Source: Trogon surrucura (lineage: Eukaryota > Chordata > Aves > Trogoniformes > Trogonidae). From it: a DNA stretch of 64,000 nt. The notes beneath the pieces are model-generated. The model was not told where the DNA came from. It searched no databases and worked only from the letters and a program-made list of their open reading frames with translations. A program made the translations under genes and the position numbers. Below are positions 23,941 to 37,494 of this stretch, piece by piece (the stretch's first letter is position 1; each line of letters begins with the position of its first letter). The stretch is taken from positions 23,132,037 to 23,196,036 of the forward strand of contig CM036617.1 in NCBI GenBank assembly GCA_020746105.1, in the 5' to 3' direction.

Positions 23941-24262
23941 CCCAGAATGTCAGGGCTTGGAAGGGGCCTCTTGAGACCCAACTCCCCTGATCACCCAGAG
24001 TAGGTCACACAGGAACGCATCCAGGCGGGTTTTGAATGTCTCCAGAGAAGGAGACTCTACAACCTCCCTGGGCAGCCTGTGCCAGTGCTCTGTCACCCTC
24101 TCGGTAAATAAGTATTTCTTCGTGTTTATGTTGAACCTCCTGTTTTCCAGTTTGTGACCATTGCCCCCTGTCCTGTCAGTAGACACCTCTAGGAAGAGTC
24201 TGGCCCCATCTTCCTGTCACTCACGCTTGAGATATTTATAAGCATTGATGAGATCCCCTAAA
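23941..24262 (-). mobile_element. CR1 3' fragment
   Basis: Antisense CR1 3' end. On the minus strand the C-terminal reading [20 protein letters not shown] is kept (ORF 24,186-23,950), followed by a short 3' UTR that ends near CATTCTGGGG. 5'-truncated near 24,262. Confidence 0.9.
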
Positions 24263-27200
24263 ATGGAAAAAAAATGGGGACAGAGAGAATCTCCAAAACT
24301 AGTGTTTGGGGGTTTTCATCTTCCTGCTTTCTCCTCTTCCTATTTAGCATATACATAAATTTTGAATGTGAGGTGATTGCTGACTATGTGGACTTAGAAA
24401 CTCAAATAGGAAAATGGGCAACATTACCAGATTGGGTGCCATTCAGACATGGAAATCTAGTGTGTTGAATTGAGTGTTAGGTATGGAAAAATTTAACTCT
24501 CTGCAAAGATTTGAAATGTCAAAACCCCCAAGGCACAGAGACTGTGAAAGGAGGTGTAGTGTAACTTGAGTGCGGGGCTAGAGGTGAAGAAACCAGCAGG
24601 ATTTCTCTGGTTTTGACGATGTCAAATTCAGTTCTAGATTCAGACACCTAAATTTAGGTGAGTACATAACAGAGCTTACACATGAGGCATTTGACCTCAC
24701 TGTATCATTCTTTGTCTGTCTGACTATCTCTAGATGGAATGAGTTACCTGCTCTCTAGCCTTCTGCTGAGCTTTTAGGACACAGACACTGAGCTCATATG
24801 TATGCAGTCCTACAATTCAGGTGCTGAATTTTGAATGAAATCCCATCTGGCACATCACATCCCAGGCTCCGTATTTGATTAATCTCTTGGGGTTTTTTCT
24901 TCATAGAAGGAGAATTACGGAGATTTCTCTCTTTTTAGAGAGGTCTGTGAGATTCATCAATGGAAAGCTCTAAAACTCTCTGAAAATAGTATGTTCAGGG
25001 AGAATTTAGGATGAATGTATGGAATGTTCTTTTTCACTGTAAAAACATTCAGCTTTGTATTTTGCTGGAGGATATAAGAGGAAACCTCTTAAGAGTTTAA
25101 AAAACAGATTGAGCAATATCTTTCAGAAAATGAGGGAACATTTGTTTTGTGGTATTAGTGAATGTGTGAAGAACTCAGATGCAGCTGAATTTCATGGTTC
25201 TTTAATATAAATTTTTAACACTAGTGTAAGGTACAAGGCCTTTTTGGGGATGTGAAAGGGCAAAAGGCAGGTCTGGGGAACAGCTGGTGCTTTGAGTTTT
25301 TGCCAGTTGCTCAAATATTTGAAAACCCAGCATGTCTCTTGTAATAGCTGTGGTCCACTGCTGTTTGGAAAGATTGTACATTGTGTTTGATGTCTTTCAT
25401 GTTTGTTTCTGCACACATTTCTACTTGTTTTGGGTTTTTTTTGAAAATCTGACTTGCAGAGGCAATGTCAAACTTCTTACATGCAGTTTAGCAGCTGTTG
25501 TCCAGAGGAAAATGGTCCAAGCTGACCTGGAGTGATACTCCTACAGCCACAGGGGAAGCATGGAAAGAAAAGCGAAAATGCTTCCTTTCTCTCTGTACCC
25601 TGCTTGCTCAACAGCAGTAACTACCGAGATAAGTGCCTTCTAATTTGAAAGTAAAAGGTATTTATGCAGGTTTTTGCAAGAGGAAAAAAAAAACCAACAA
25701 AATAAAAACCACAACCAAAAAAAAAAACCCAGAAGAAAGTGGCAGATGAGAATACTGAGGGAGCATGCCTAATGTAGATTTTTAATGGGCTGATCTAAGC
25801 TAATTCAAGCTTCTGATGTCCTGCCCTTTCAGAATGTGCATGGAAATCAAGTTAGTTGCTGGTGCCTTTAAGGGCCCATTTATACTTCAGAGGTCAATCC
25901 AGCCAGATGTTGTGTCCGATCCACATCTGGTGAGGCACATGTGGATGTAGTGAGATGTGAAGTGACATCTCACCCTTTGAGTTTACTTCATCCCCCTTTG
26001 ACTCTTGCTGCCAGTTTTCTGGTCTGACACTAATGTCTCATACATTTCTGGAGCAGCCAGTTACACAGATGCAAGTACAGCATCTTTCTAGATCATGAAT
26101 TTTCTTCAAGAAAGATTAAGTTCATTTAAGTGTTGTGTGTGGTAAAGAAAAGGGTGATAGTGCTTTAATGGCAAGGACACTTAGTAGTAAGCGCTTTTTT
26201 TCCTCACTGATGGGTTAGTAGCTGAATAGGTCTGTAAGTATTTACTTCAGGTAGTTGAAGGGTGTAAATTAGAAGAAACATGTAATTGCAATTGCAGGCC
26301 TCTTTTTTTCTTTTTCTCTGATCAGGAGCAATTAATGCATTGCTTAATCTGTTGCATATATTTGCTCATCAGTGTTCAGTTTACCTTTCAGAATTAAACT
26401 TCACTCTGAAATGAGGTGGATAGGTAATAATTTAAATCATACATTCAAAAATGAAAGTTGTTTTTTCGTCTCACCCTGAGCACTGCTGTGTTTTTGCCTG
26501 CTCTTTAAAGAAATAGGATGTTTTGTGTCTGTCTCTCTTGCACTACTTCTGGAACGCATTGGACCATTTCATAAAGGATGAGAAAGTGAAAAACTCAGAC
26601 TGTAGTTGTGTGTTGTCTTCAGATTAGCTTTTATAGGTGAGGAAGAACGTGATACGGAGAAGAGACTTAAAAATTTGTGCTCCTGGTAAAAGGCATTTTG
26701 ATTGTATTCGATGCAGTAGGTGTTTCAAGAGGTAGTGGGCAGTTAGTCAGGCAGCAGCAATTAGCTGAGCTTCTAGCTGCTCCCCACACGTTGCGTGGGG
26801 TGGTGAGGAGAAGTGGGGTGAACTGCAGAAAGTAAGAGAGGAGGCCAGCTCTCAGAATGTTGGACAGGAAGCCGTGGGAAACCAGGCTTTATTCTGCTGG
26901 TCTTCTTATCTTTTCATGTAAAAATTTAAGTGAAATGGGTCAAAAAAAAATGAAATTGAGAGTTTGAATATGAGTAGCAAAACGTACTCCCAGTAATTGT
27001 GTTAAAAAAGCAAACCAGCCATCCCCCACAAACTCCAAACCCAGCAGAATGATTGTCTTCTTCATCAGAGTGTTTTTCTGATGAATTGCACATAAAAATT
27101 GGTTCCACAGAAAGACAGGTTTGAGATGTCTAATCCCCCACTGATATTTCAGGAATCCTGTTGCCATAGTTGTAGGGAGTCTCTACTGTGCCCTTAGTGC

Positions 27201-29042
27201 GATGGTGTCATGAATGTGACAGAGAAAACCAAAAATTGTAGCTTATGTGTTGCAGTAATATTAAGGTTTGGATTTATGCCACTGATTTATTCTCTTGTTA
27301 ATTCATGCTCATTATTTTTATGAGCATTTTGCTGCACAGTGAAACAATTCTTCACGTTGACTTATTTCACAGTCGCAATGCTTTAGACTGTTTGCAGTGT
27401 GATGTTGCTAGATATGGCTCTTCAGTAATTGGGATTTCTGTGTCCTACCTGGTTTTGATCAAGTTCAGAAAACTGCACTGGAAATTAAGTCATGTTTTTA
27501 AATGCGTCGGTTTGCAGAGGAATACAAAATCGAAGAACAGAAACAAGAAGGTTTTTGGTCTTGTATAAAAGAAAAATTGTTCCTCTCTTGCCTCTGATGT
27601 GTTGTTTAAAATTTAGCAAACTCAGATGGGCTTTAATTCTGACATATTCAAATAAGCTGACACATATTAAGAAAGATGTAAAATATAATTCAGTACTGCT
27701 GCTTAGAAGTTATAAGCCTGTCTCTTCGTGGCCTGTTCTGAAATAGTCTTGTAGTTAAATAATTTGCTTTTTGCTAATTGCTTAAAAGTTGGGCTTTTTT
27801 TAGAAATTTTTTGGGAAGCAAATGTTTTAAACCTTCAGGGAGTAAAGTCATTACAAAAAATTACCATGCAACATTTGAAAAGCAAAAGGGCCTTTTAAAT
27901 TTACTGATGTGGTTTTAATTAGAGAAATTGAGAGGTTTAATTTCTTTAATGCAATAAAAAAGAAATTTTCTGTTAAGCCTTTTCCAAATGAACTTATGTC
28001 CTTGGTAACACTGTAACTTTTTATTCCAGAAAATTTCGGTGTCCCATGTTCTTTGAATAGAATATTTTTTTGACTCCTAATCGTGGTAATGCCATTTAAA
28101 AAAAAAATACTGCATAAGAACGTTTTATATTATATACTCTTGTTTCCCTCCTGGGGTAATTCTGTCCCACTTGGGCATCCTTACTTTCAGAGCTGCTCTC
28201 TGCAACGTACAGTGTTTTCTGTGCCATTGTGCTCTGAGATCTCCTTTTGTATTGATTTTCCCCATCCTACCTTTTTTCATTTTTTCAGAAAACCCCAGTT
28301 CTGACAACCTTTGTTTTCTCAGATAAATAAATGTCTTCCCACATCTCAGGTGTTTCCAAGAACTGCTTAATACGTGCTCTTACCTCATTTGGATTGTCCT
28401 TCAGCTCCACCTGTGGAAAACCATCTTCCTCCTTATGTTGCAGCTTCTTCCTTACTCTCTTGCTTACTCTGTTTCTTCCTTACTCTTTCTGTGAAGCGCT
28501 TGCTCTTACCTGTCAGATGAGTTTATCAACTTGACTGAAAACTGTCAGAGTGAGGGTAGGTCGGTGGCTTGGGGCTGGCGTGCACGGACAGTCTGTCAGT
28601 GGCCCACTTGCCAAGGCAGCAAGCTAGCGTGCTCTGCACAGCGATCTTTCCTGCCTCTCCTCTGGGGACTGCTGGGGGGTTTTTGTTGTGGGTTTTTTTT
28701 TTTTTAAATAAATGCAAATGTGCACCAAAGTCTGGTGATTCTGGTAGTACAAGTCTGTGCATGCAGTGAATTTTACGCCAGCTTTGAGGTAAAAAGTGTA
28801 CATTGACTGTGCCTGCTGCACTGACCTGAGGTGCTTCTGTCGAGCTCTGGCTGGAGCGCAGAACTCTAGTGCCTTGGTGAGAATTGGACGATATCTCACC
28901 GCAGAAAGGCTGAAGCAAGTGCTTTAAAAAAATGGTGAAGTATATTTTCTAGAAAAAATCCCCACTTGAATGTGTGCTGCACAGATTCATAGCTCTTAAT
29001 TTCATTTTTGTAACCGTAACACATTTTTTCTGTGAATTCCAG
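24263..29042. other. WASF3 intron upstream of the start-codon exon
   Basis: AT-rich, with an A/C-rich tract at about 25,681-25,733 and no recognised gene or repeat family. The 130-codon minus ORF at 28,526-28,918 has no family features and is probably chance. Confidence 0.5.
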
Positions 29043-29052
29043 GTTGTGAGCC

Positions 29053-29185
29053 ATGCCTTTGGTTAAAAGGAACATTGAACCGCGGCATCTCTGCCGAGGA
29101 GCTCTGCCGGAGGGAATCACTAGTGAACTGGAATGTGTGACCAATAGTACCCTTGCTGCTATCATACGCCAGCTAAGCAGCTTAA
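29053..29185 (+). CDS. WASF3: WASF3 (WAVE3) coding exon 1: start codon and first part of WAVE homology domain
   Basis: WAVE3 links Rac signalling to the Arp2/3 complex at the leading edge, as a subunit of the WAVE regulatory complex (CYFIP, NCKAP1, ABI, BRK1). This exon opens with ATG 29,053 ([15 protein letters not shown], the conserved WAVE N-terminus) and encodes residues 1-44 plus one base of codon 45. The exon itself begins at 29,043 after CTGTGAATTCCAG, and the 10 bases before the ATG are 5' UTR. The donor is CTTAA|GTAAGT. The spliced ORF of eight exons is 502 codons, matching human WAVE3 in length and nearly residue for residue by memory, including Tyr151 and Tyr486, known ABL phosphorylation sites. 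The upstream untranslated exon and promoter are not recognised in this window. Confidence 0.97.
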
Positions 29186-32100
29186 GTAAGTAACTTCCTG
29201 CAAGTATTTGACTCTTGATGAAAAACTGAGTAGATGAAAAACTTGAAGATGGCTTGGTTTTAAATAGAAAAATTAAGATATGGGACTTATGTAGTATTAT
29301 ACTTATGTATCATAATAACATATTTATGTAGTATGATAATATGATGCTACTTGATTGCTTTGATTCTCTTCTGTATTTTGAAGTTTATAAAAGAGCAGCC
29401 TCTCAAAGATGCACAAGTGTGAAAACAAAACAAACAACAACTCACCCAAGAATAAACTAAAAAATAACCCGCAAAAAAAAACCCTAAACCAAAACACAAC
29501 CAACCAAAAAACCATGGCATAAACCCCAGGAATTTTTGTAAGGAGAGAGAAATTGGTGCCAGAAACAAGACTAGCACTGGAGTTACTCTTGTATGTCAGT
29601 TGTACAAGATGTAGCCAGCAAACTCTTCTGCCTCTGGGCATATTTGAGTGAAGATTCACTTTGTCTAAATGTGCTAATATTTCTTAAGCCTTTTCTTTAT
29701 ACATGTGTGTATGATCAATTCATATGAATGAAATTAAACGTATATACACCAGAAGAATGGCATTTACTGAGCAAACTGTGGGCTACTGTTGAGTAAGCTG
29801 ATGTTAGCTCCATACAGATTAACCCACACAGTTCACCTGACAGTTGGCAGCACACAGAGCAGTTCTAGAAGCATGCCTGGAGTGCTTGCAAGAAGAAGAA
29901 TGTTTCTTAATGAATGGGAAGAGAGATTTCTTCAGAAGAGTGTTTAACAATCAGCAGCTGTTGTTTGTGCTGATAACTCTGGCCCTAGAAAAAGAAATTA
30001 CCGCTTCATCAGTTTCTTCAGTTATCAAAAGGAAATAAGAAAGTCCATGTGTGGAGTTTAGATTATGGGTGCCCGTCAGGCCGGTGTTCGGTTTGTGGTG
30101 ACAGGAAGCAGCCTGTGCCTTAGGGAAGGAGTATGTGGAGAAACACGACATGTTCTGCTTCCCTATAGTCAGTGATTTTCTGAACTGGAGGTCTGTCTGA
30201 GTCATCCGATATAAAAAGCGTTTGTAAACCTCTCATCTGTGGAATTGCCCAGATGTGTTCAAAAGAGGACTGCATTTTTTTCTTGCCCAATGACCTATGT
30301 CAGAATGTCCTACAGTAGAAATTGACCTGTTGCTTCCTTTTCATACCTTCTGGTTCTTGAGTTATGAAAAATAATGAAAAGTGATTTTATTTTGTGTATT
30401 TCTGTAATCATCTGTGACTTTAAATCTTTATTGCGTTCTCCTAGTGATATCTTTTCCAGGTTGGAATGTCCTGATTTGTTAATACTCTTTTTGGATAGAA
30501 ATCATGTCATACTTCTGGTCATTGTTACTTCTGCTTTGGATATGTAAATTAGAGTATATTGGGTTAAGGTGGAGTGTTGAGGACTTTAGTTCATGATCAA
30601 AACAGACTTTGCCTGTTTTATCTTTAGTTTCCTAAGAACTTAAATTTTGATCGCTGCTAACTGTTGAGCTGCTTATCTTCAGGGAAGCTTCCAAGTGATT
30701 CCCTGATCTTCTAGAGCAGTAGCTGCCGATTTAACGTCTAATGGTATTTATAGTTAATTTGTGTTTGTATTGTCATTGAGTTTAATTTACTGTTTTATCA
30801 GGCAGCTGCTCGGTATTGACGTCCTTAATTTTCAGAAAACTGAGAAGAATGGCTAATGTCCTAGTTACACTCAAGGATATCTGACAAGACTTCATTTTGG
30901 TATTGTACAATGATTGCCAAAGCATGAATAATACACTTCTCATGTGTCTGACTTGCTAGGAATGTCTGGCTTTGATTTCTCCAGGCTTGATCTTAGGGCT
31001 AATTTGCCCATTTTGCATTGCATATTGAGATCCTCTTAGGACTGTTGCTGAGGAACTGGCTGCTTACACAATCGGTATCCTGCAGTTTTCCTTTAGCGAA
31101 TTTCTTAGGTCATCAAAAGTCTCTGTGGACAGCCCTGAAGTACTTTTTTTCGTGTCAAGTTAAAATCTGTGCAAATAAATGATGTGTCCTTTGTTTTCGT
31201 AGATGAATACATGGTAATTAATGAGTTAAGTCTACCACCATGCTCTGCTACAATCTGAAATGTGTCATGTTTGCAGAGGGTTATTTCTGCAGACAGCATT
31301 TGTTTTGCCTGTGTTTCAGGCCAACTGGAAGCAAGAAAATGATCATAGAGAAATGCTGTGCTGGAGCTAATGTCGTGTGTCCTGCTGACAGCATCAGAGC
31401 TTGTTGGTGTTCCCACAGCTTGAAGCATAGAGAGAGCAAGTACAGGTCTATCTTGCAGTCACACTGTTTTTTAATATTGCGCTGTGAATTCCGTGTGGAT
31501 CTTAAAAACTGGCAGATCTGTGCTGTTGCTTACAAATTTGGCTCACTCCTGCCTCTGCTCTTTTCAGGAGACGTGAACAAGTTCCTCTCCAAAGAGAATG
31601 AGCTCTCAGTGGAGCTTTTTTCTATTATGTCCTCAGATTTGGGTCTGTTTCCAGCCAGCTGGCTTGGAGCACAGGCAGAATGAGCAGCATTCTGTATGAA
31701 AATCTGCACTTTTATAAAAAGCAAAAGCTTCACTTGGGGATTCATCCCTGCCTGGGTGAGGAAAGAATCTACCAGGGGAAGGGCTGAGAGCCTTTGCAGC
31801 CCATATCCAGAAGTACCACGATGCTTTACCTAGAAAATGGAGCAAAGACTTTGAAGAAAGCTTCCAGAAAATACTCCGTGACTTTTGGCAGTGGAGTTTG
31901 GTCTGATGGCTGCAGGACTCTAACCAGTGTGAAAAGCTGCTCTTGGCAACAGGATCTGTTGCGTCATGGTTGTGTTCTTGAGTTTGTGTATGTGTACATG
32001 TGGGGAGGAAATAATTACATTTCATTTTCATTGTATACCAAATATGGCAAACTGTGTATGAAAAGCTCTTTTATTGAGCTTTTCTTAATTAGATTGAAGT

Positions 32101-32708
32101 CTCTACATTAACATACTGGTGTTTCAAATCACATTACGACTTCTTTCTTTTCTGTGACTCTTTAAATATTTGTGTGTTTTGTATCTTTGGCTTCTCCATT
32201 CAGATAATACCTGTCAGGCTGAAATCTTATTTCCACATAGGTATAAACCATCTGTACATGGGTGCAAATGATACCAAAAGTTTCTTGCTGTACAACGTAA
32301 ACCGGAGGAAGTGTTGTCTGTGGTGACTTGGAAGACTTTCTTTCATATGTGCAGAGCCATGTCCACCAACTTACCTCCTAATATCTTCTTGGGTGGATTG
32401 GCCATTGCTGGGAGTTCAACTAATTTCACTGCAGGCCTGAGCACACCACATCCAGCTTTGGGCCTCTCTGCTGTTTACCGACAGCCAAATTAGGCTGAGT
32501 TGGGAAGTTAGCTTCTTTTTTTTTTTTTTTTTTTTTGGCATTAGGTATACTGCTGGAGGTACAGTGAGGAGGCAGATAACAATCGGGATCTGAACTTCAG
32601 GATTTTGCTCCCTTGCTCCCCCCCTCCCCGAGAAAAAAAAGTGTGGGGAGTGTTGGGCAGGGGCAGAAGCACAATTCTGATGCTAATTGCTCTAGTTACA
32701 AGTTGTCT

Positions 32709-32877
32709 TAAAATCATGGAATAGTTTTGATTGGAAGAGACCTTCAAGATCATGGAGTCCAACCTTTGTCCCAGCCCTGTCAACACCAACTAAACCATGT
32801 CCCTTGGCACAACATCCACCTGTCTCTTGAACTCCTCCAGGGGTGGTGACTCAGTCTTCTCCGTTATGTGGTAAAAT
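32709..32877 (-). mobile_element. CR1 3'-end remnant
   Basis: Starts AAATCATGGAATAG and continues TTGGAAGAGACCTTCAAGAT, then GTCCAACC and a CTCCAGGGGTGGTGACTC segment, the usual antisense CR1 tail. About 170 bp, strongly truncated. Confidence 0.8.
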
Positions 32878-34515
32878 AGTCATGTCCTGGGTGAATTCCA
32901 GTTTGAAAATGCCAGCTAGTTCTGCAAGATGTTTCAGTCCTTAGCTAGAACGCTGAGGAGAGCAACAGAGCAGCGCTGGCTCCTTTTGGGACAGCCCTGA
33001 TGCCATCTTTCTTCCTTTGTCTTGCCAGACTGACACCTGAATGCCAAGTGATGGTGTTGCTCTTGTTTTTCTCTGATAAAAGAATGTTTCATGGTGTGAA
33101 AAGCTGTGGCCCTTGTAATGCACTAGAAGTCCTTCTATTAACTTGGACGTATTCTTTTATGTATTTGTGCTGTGGAGCATTTGCAAAGGAAAGACGGATG
33201 TTTTACACTCAAATCCATGAAAGGGAACTAGCCAAAGTAATAAACACTGTCGAGTTTCTGGTCTTCAGAAAAGCCAGCACTCTTGTTGAATTGCTCTTCT
33301 GTTACAGCATGGAGCATTTTGACTGCTGCTGAAAGACACCTTTGAGGCAACACATCCAGTGGGTTAATGCACACCTTCTTATGCACTATGTGAAAATCGA
33401 TTGTAATTCAGGTGGTGTTTGATCTCTGCTGGAGGTGTTGTAAACTGATGTGGCAAGATGATGTGTCATGTAGTTGCTTTAGGAGTAGAGGTATTATTTC
33501 AATTATTTGTGAAATACTGATACTCAGAAACGTCCTCTCAGTGCTTGCAAATTTATTTCGTAAGCAATCAGTCTATGGATATGACCTGCAGAAGTGGTAG
33601 AATGAGGCACTTCTGTTAATTGACATTAAAACCTATTGAGGGCAGTGAATTGGTGAGGCAGCATCGTCATTAAATTTCCCCTCAACTATTTCTGTGGTTG
33701 GAGGGAGCCTCAGAAGGAAAGATTGCATAATTTTTATTTTCTTTTAACTAATTTAGGTTGCCTGTATGTTGGGAAACACCTCATGTTTTTAATGACTAAC
33801 TTAACAGTACCAAAATCAGCTCTTAAGTTGAAAAGATACATGCTTGTACCTTCAGATAGTTGGGGTTGTTTTCTGCTTGTTTCTGTATTGTTAAAAAATC
33901 TAATTTAAAAAATCCAGTTAAAAAGATGATAACATAGAAAACACAAGACATATTACTTTATTTCTAAAACTGCATCTGTTAATCAGAATAGTGTGTCAGT
34001 ATTACTTTACTATGTCACTGGGGTTTTTTTGAGATTGACAACCTGTCTTTCACTTTTTTTAGAGTAGCACTAGAGAATTAAAAATTAAAAGAAGCGTGTT
34101 ACCACAAATTGATTTTATGACTTATTTTGCTTCCTGAAAGATAACTGACAAGCACCTGTCTGCTTGACTTCTCTAGGGGAGATGTATTTAATCGTAGGCA
34201 GTCCTCTCTCGGCAGGCTGATTTCAATATATTAACATAAACTAACATCCCATTAAAATTTATTGACGTTTTGAGCTCTGAGTACCGGTGGCTGAAGAATG
34301 TAACACCTGTTTTATTTAGCTGAAGAGTTGAAAAGCTTATTTGTTCCATAGCTTGGAATAACCTCTTCGTTTGCAGTGCATAAGTCAAATGGGGATCGTC
34401 ATTGAATCTCAGCTAGCTGCTGGGAGGCACTTAGAGAATGCTTTCGGTGTGAAGGTGATTGACCACCACCTTTGTAAAACACTAAGGTTAATTTTAGGTC
34501 CCAACTTAAAATGTT

Positions 34516-34577
34516 AATTGCCCTTCATTTGGAAGGTTAAGGTCCCTTCCAACCTAAGACATGCTATGATTCTAATA
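34516..34577 (+). mobile_element. CR1 3' tail remnant
   Basis: AAGGTCCCTTCCAACCTAAG followed by a terminal ATGCTATGATTCTAA. Only the last 60 or so bases of a CR1 remain. Confidence 0.65.
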
Positions 34578-34956
34578 TATATTCCATATTATTCCAACTA
34601 CTAGATGAAGGTTTCCCCCTCCCGTCCTTGCTCTTCAGACTTCTGTTGATACAGGTCTTGACAAGATGAGTTGAATTTAGAAGTAGGGTTTTGAGATTTA
34701 TTTATATTAAATGGAGGAGACAGAATTTTCCTTTATGCCTGGAGAACTGATAGGGTGTAGATGTTTTGAGAGGGGTGTTGGCTGCAGAAATTGGGACTGA
34801 GACAGAAGTGTGCGTGGTACTGTCAGTTGAGTGAGGGGGAGCAGTGAATTTGGGTGGAATATGAAAATCATAGGGAAAGTTCTTTGTCAAAATTGTAAAA
34901 CTGATTCTGATCCAGAGTGATTGAGAGGTTCAGACTGAGGGGCAGAGGGACGGTCA

Positions 34957-35012
34957 CACAGAATCACAGAAGGTTAAGGTTTGGAAAGATCATCCCGTCA
35001 AACTGTGGATGA
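34957..35012 (-). mobile_element. CR1 3' tail remnant
   Basis: CACAGAATCACAGAAGGTTA followed by GGAAAGATCATC, the antisense CR1 terminal repeat and start of the 3' UTR. Very short and worn. Confidence 0.6.
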
Positions 35013-35842
35013 GGATGCCTGGTACTTTGAGATGTGGGAGGTCTAGAAAAGGACCGGGCATGCACAAGGATCTGTGGACTAACAGGGGATTGGGTTTGTC
35101 ACGTGGCACTCGCTGTTTGCTGTAGCACTTCTAGGGCAGGGTCTGAGGCTGCAGATCTAAATGGGACTATCCACTCTGATAGTGATCGAGAAAATATGGC
35201 AGCTGAAGGGTTGAAAAGGCTGCAGGGTTCTCTTCTGTGCTATATCAAATCCAGACTGGCCGTGGGTAAACATGGTCAGTGCCCTCTTAGTCTCTCAGAT
35301 GACTCCAGCGACGGCCATGTGTGTACAGGGAGTATTTGTAGAGGTGGGTGAGTGGCCTTGCATTAGGATCCTGTGTTTTATCTGTTTCACTTTGCCTTCA
35401 TTTTGATGTTGACTTGTGCTCATGCTTATAATTAAATCTTCATGACTATGGACTGCAAGATTGCAGCATGTATTTCAGAAGCTTTTATGGACAGCAGTAA
35501 CTTTAGGCCTTAATTTTCAGCACAGGGGCAGATTTTAGTGGTCAGTTGCGTGTCAGTTGGCAGTACTTTAGCTCCAAAAAGATTGACATTTGAAAGTCTC
35601 CCTGTTTTTAAGTAGGAGACTAATGAGGATGTCCAGGAGAACAGACTTCAGGCAGCATTTATGGTGTACTTATAGATTTTTGTACAAATCTGTTGCCCAC
35701 AATTTTGCTGAATGACAGACTCTGCTGTTATAATCCTGCAGCTAGTGTGTTTTGTTATAACAACTTCATGATATAGAAGCCTTTTGTCCTGTGTTTTGTA
35801 AGCCTTTAGCAAAGGGATTTTCTTCTCTATTTTCTTACACAG

Positions 35843-35977
35843 GCAAACATGCTGAAGACATATTTGGTGAATTGTTTAATGAGGCCAACAGCTTCTACAT
35901 CAGAGCAAATTCTCTTCAAGACAGAATTGATCGTCTCGCTGTCAAAGTTACCCAGCTGGATTCAACAGTAGAAGAGG
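35843..35977 (+). CDS. WASF3: WASF3 coding exon 2: WAVE homology domain helices
   Basis: Encodes residues 45-89 (starting [12 protein letters not shown]) plus one base of codon 90. This part of the WAVE homology domain is helical and packs against ABI and BRK1; the heptad-like [19 protein letters not shown] is coiled-coil forming. The acceptor is TTTTCTTACACAG and the donor GAAGAGG|GTAAGT. The junction restores Ser45 (A|GC). No damage is seen. Confidence 0.97.
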
Positions 35978-37340
35978 GTAAGTAATTGCATGAAAGCATT
36001 GAGCCAGAAGTGATGTTGACAAGACCACAGTATTTAATTACACAACAATCTCTGACTTTTGAAAGTAATCCTGAAGTGATGTTTCATCTCCTTTTCTCAG
36101 GAAGGCAAGCTGGAAAAAATCATGCTAGCAGAGTGAGAAAAAATATTCTCAAATCGTGTAAATGTCTTCATTTTTGACTTAGGGTTACTTCCAGAAGCCC
36201 TGTCAGTAATGGAGCCATTAAGCTGACTTTTTAACAGGGAAAACTTTTAGTCTGTGCATGTAACAAATCAGAAGTGAATAAACCTAGACCTTACTGGAAG
36301 TAAGTCAGAATGTTGGGAAAAGTTTGAGGCAAATTTATTTTGGGCTAGGGTGGTCACAAACTAGAGTAGTAGTGTCTGTTCTGCAGTCATCTAAGATTTT
36401 ATAATACTCTGCCTAAATGAGGCACTATGTGTTTCCATCAACTAAGTGAGATTCTCTAGGGCATTTTAGTCACTTTAAAAGGCTGTTTCATTCTCACTTG
36501 CTTATGTGTTTGGTCATTCGCTTCATAAATACACAGTAAACACAGAGAATTTAAATAACATCATTGTATTGTTCAAAAGCACTTACTAGAGTAAGAAAAA
36601 CATGTTTGTCTATCTCTAAAAGTTGTTAGTGCTACTTGTGATGTATTTACTAGTACTGTTTATATGGTTTCTATATTTAATACTTTGTGCAGTTTATATT
36701 AAGTGTTACTGTTGATATTTAATTTTGCAGTTTTTAGCCTACTACTTTTGACTCATTATAGTCTGAAAATTATTACATGTCTGATGTTTTTGCTGGTTTT
36801 GGAACATGTTAACAGGTAGAATATCACAGTTGATACTAGTCCCTTACTTTTTCGGTCTTAGAGGTCAAGAGCTATATGGGAACGTAAACTAAACTATTAT
36901 GGGGGCACTTCAGTATAGGTTTTGAGGCGTGTTGTGGTAGTAGTATGAGCAAACAAGATGATATTCGTACATTGCACTTGCTCCGTGCTGAAGTGGGTGA
37001 GGTTATTTTTGCTTTTGTTTCTTTTTTTTTTCCCAAGTGTCTGATCTGTTACGCAATACCTCCTGGCTAGTTTCCAGAGTTTGTAGAAAAATGAAAAGCA
37101 GCCTATTGAAAGGGGAAACTAGTGTATGGACTGAGAACTTACGCAGTTTTTATTTTAACTGGACAGCAGTTACTACTCTTGTATTGCTAATCATCTTTCA
37201 CATTATTAAGCTATATATATATATTGTCACTTTAGCATCAGTAGGGAATTTTATTAGCTATTTTGCTGTAGAAGTGTAATAATACTACTAAATTACTAAT
37301 GTATACACTACTGCTAAACATACATTTTTGTATCTAACAG
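35978..37340 (+). other. WASF3: WASF3 intron, 1.4 kb
   Basis: GT-AG intron, AT-rich. A short (TA)n run lies near 37,211-37,224. Nothing else was recognised. Confidence 0.85.
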
Positions 37341-37494
37341 TATCATTACAGGATATCAACATGAAAAAAGCATTCAAGAGCTCAACAATTCAAGATCAGC
37401 AAGTAGTTTCAAAGAACAGCATTCCTAACCCCGTGGCTGATATTTATAATCAGAGTGACAAACCACCACCTCTGAATATTCTTTCACCTTATAG
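37341..37494 (+). CDS. WASF3: WASF3 coding exon 3: WAVE homology domain, continued
   Basis: Encodes residues 90-140 ([15 protein letters not shown]...) plus two bases of codon 141. It includes the conserved [19 protein letters not shown] segment of the WAVE homology domain, which in the complex contacts CYFIP/NCKAP1. The acceptor is TTGTATCTAACAG and the donor CTTATAG|GTATGG. The phase fits both neighbours. Confidence 0.97.

Larger units (their letters stand above)
29186..35842 (+). other. WASF3: WASF3 intron, 6.7 kb
   Basis: GT-AG intron between coding exons 1 and 2. It holds an A/C-rich tract at about 29,425-29,515, a poly-T run at 32,517-32,535 and three worn CR1 tails (listed). ORFs of 100-147 codons at 31,105-32,111 and 33,000-33,332 have no family features. 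I see no nested gene. Confidence 0.8.

Noticed and set aside
31105..32111. ORFs of 100-147 codons in the 6.7-kb WASF3 intron
   Set aside because: Overlapping frames on both strands, no domain, no conserved splice pattern. Chance ORFs in AT-rich intron.
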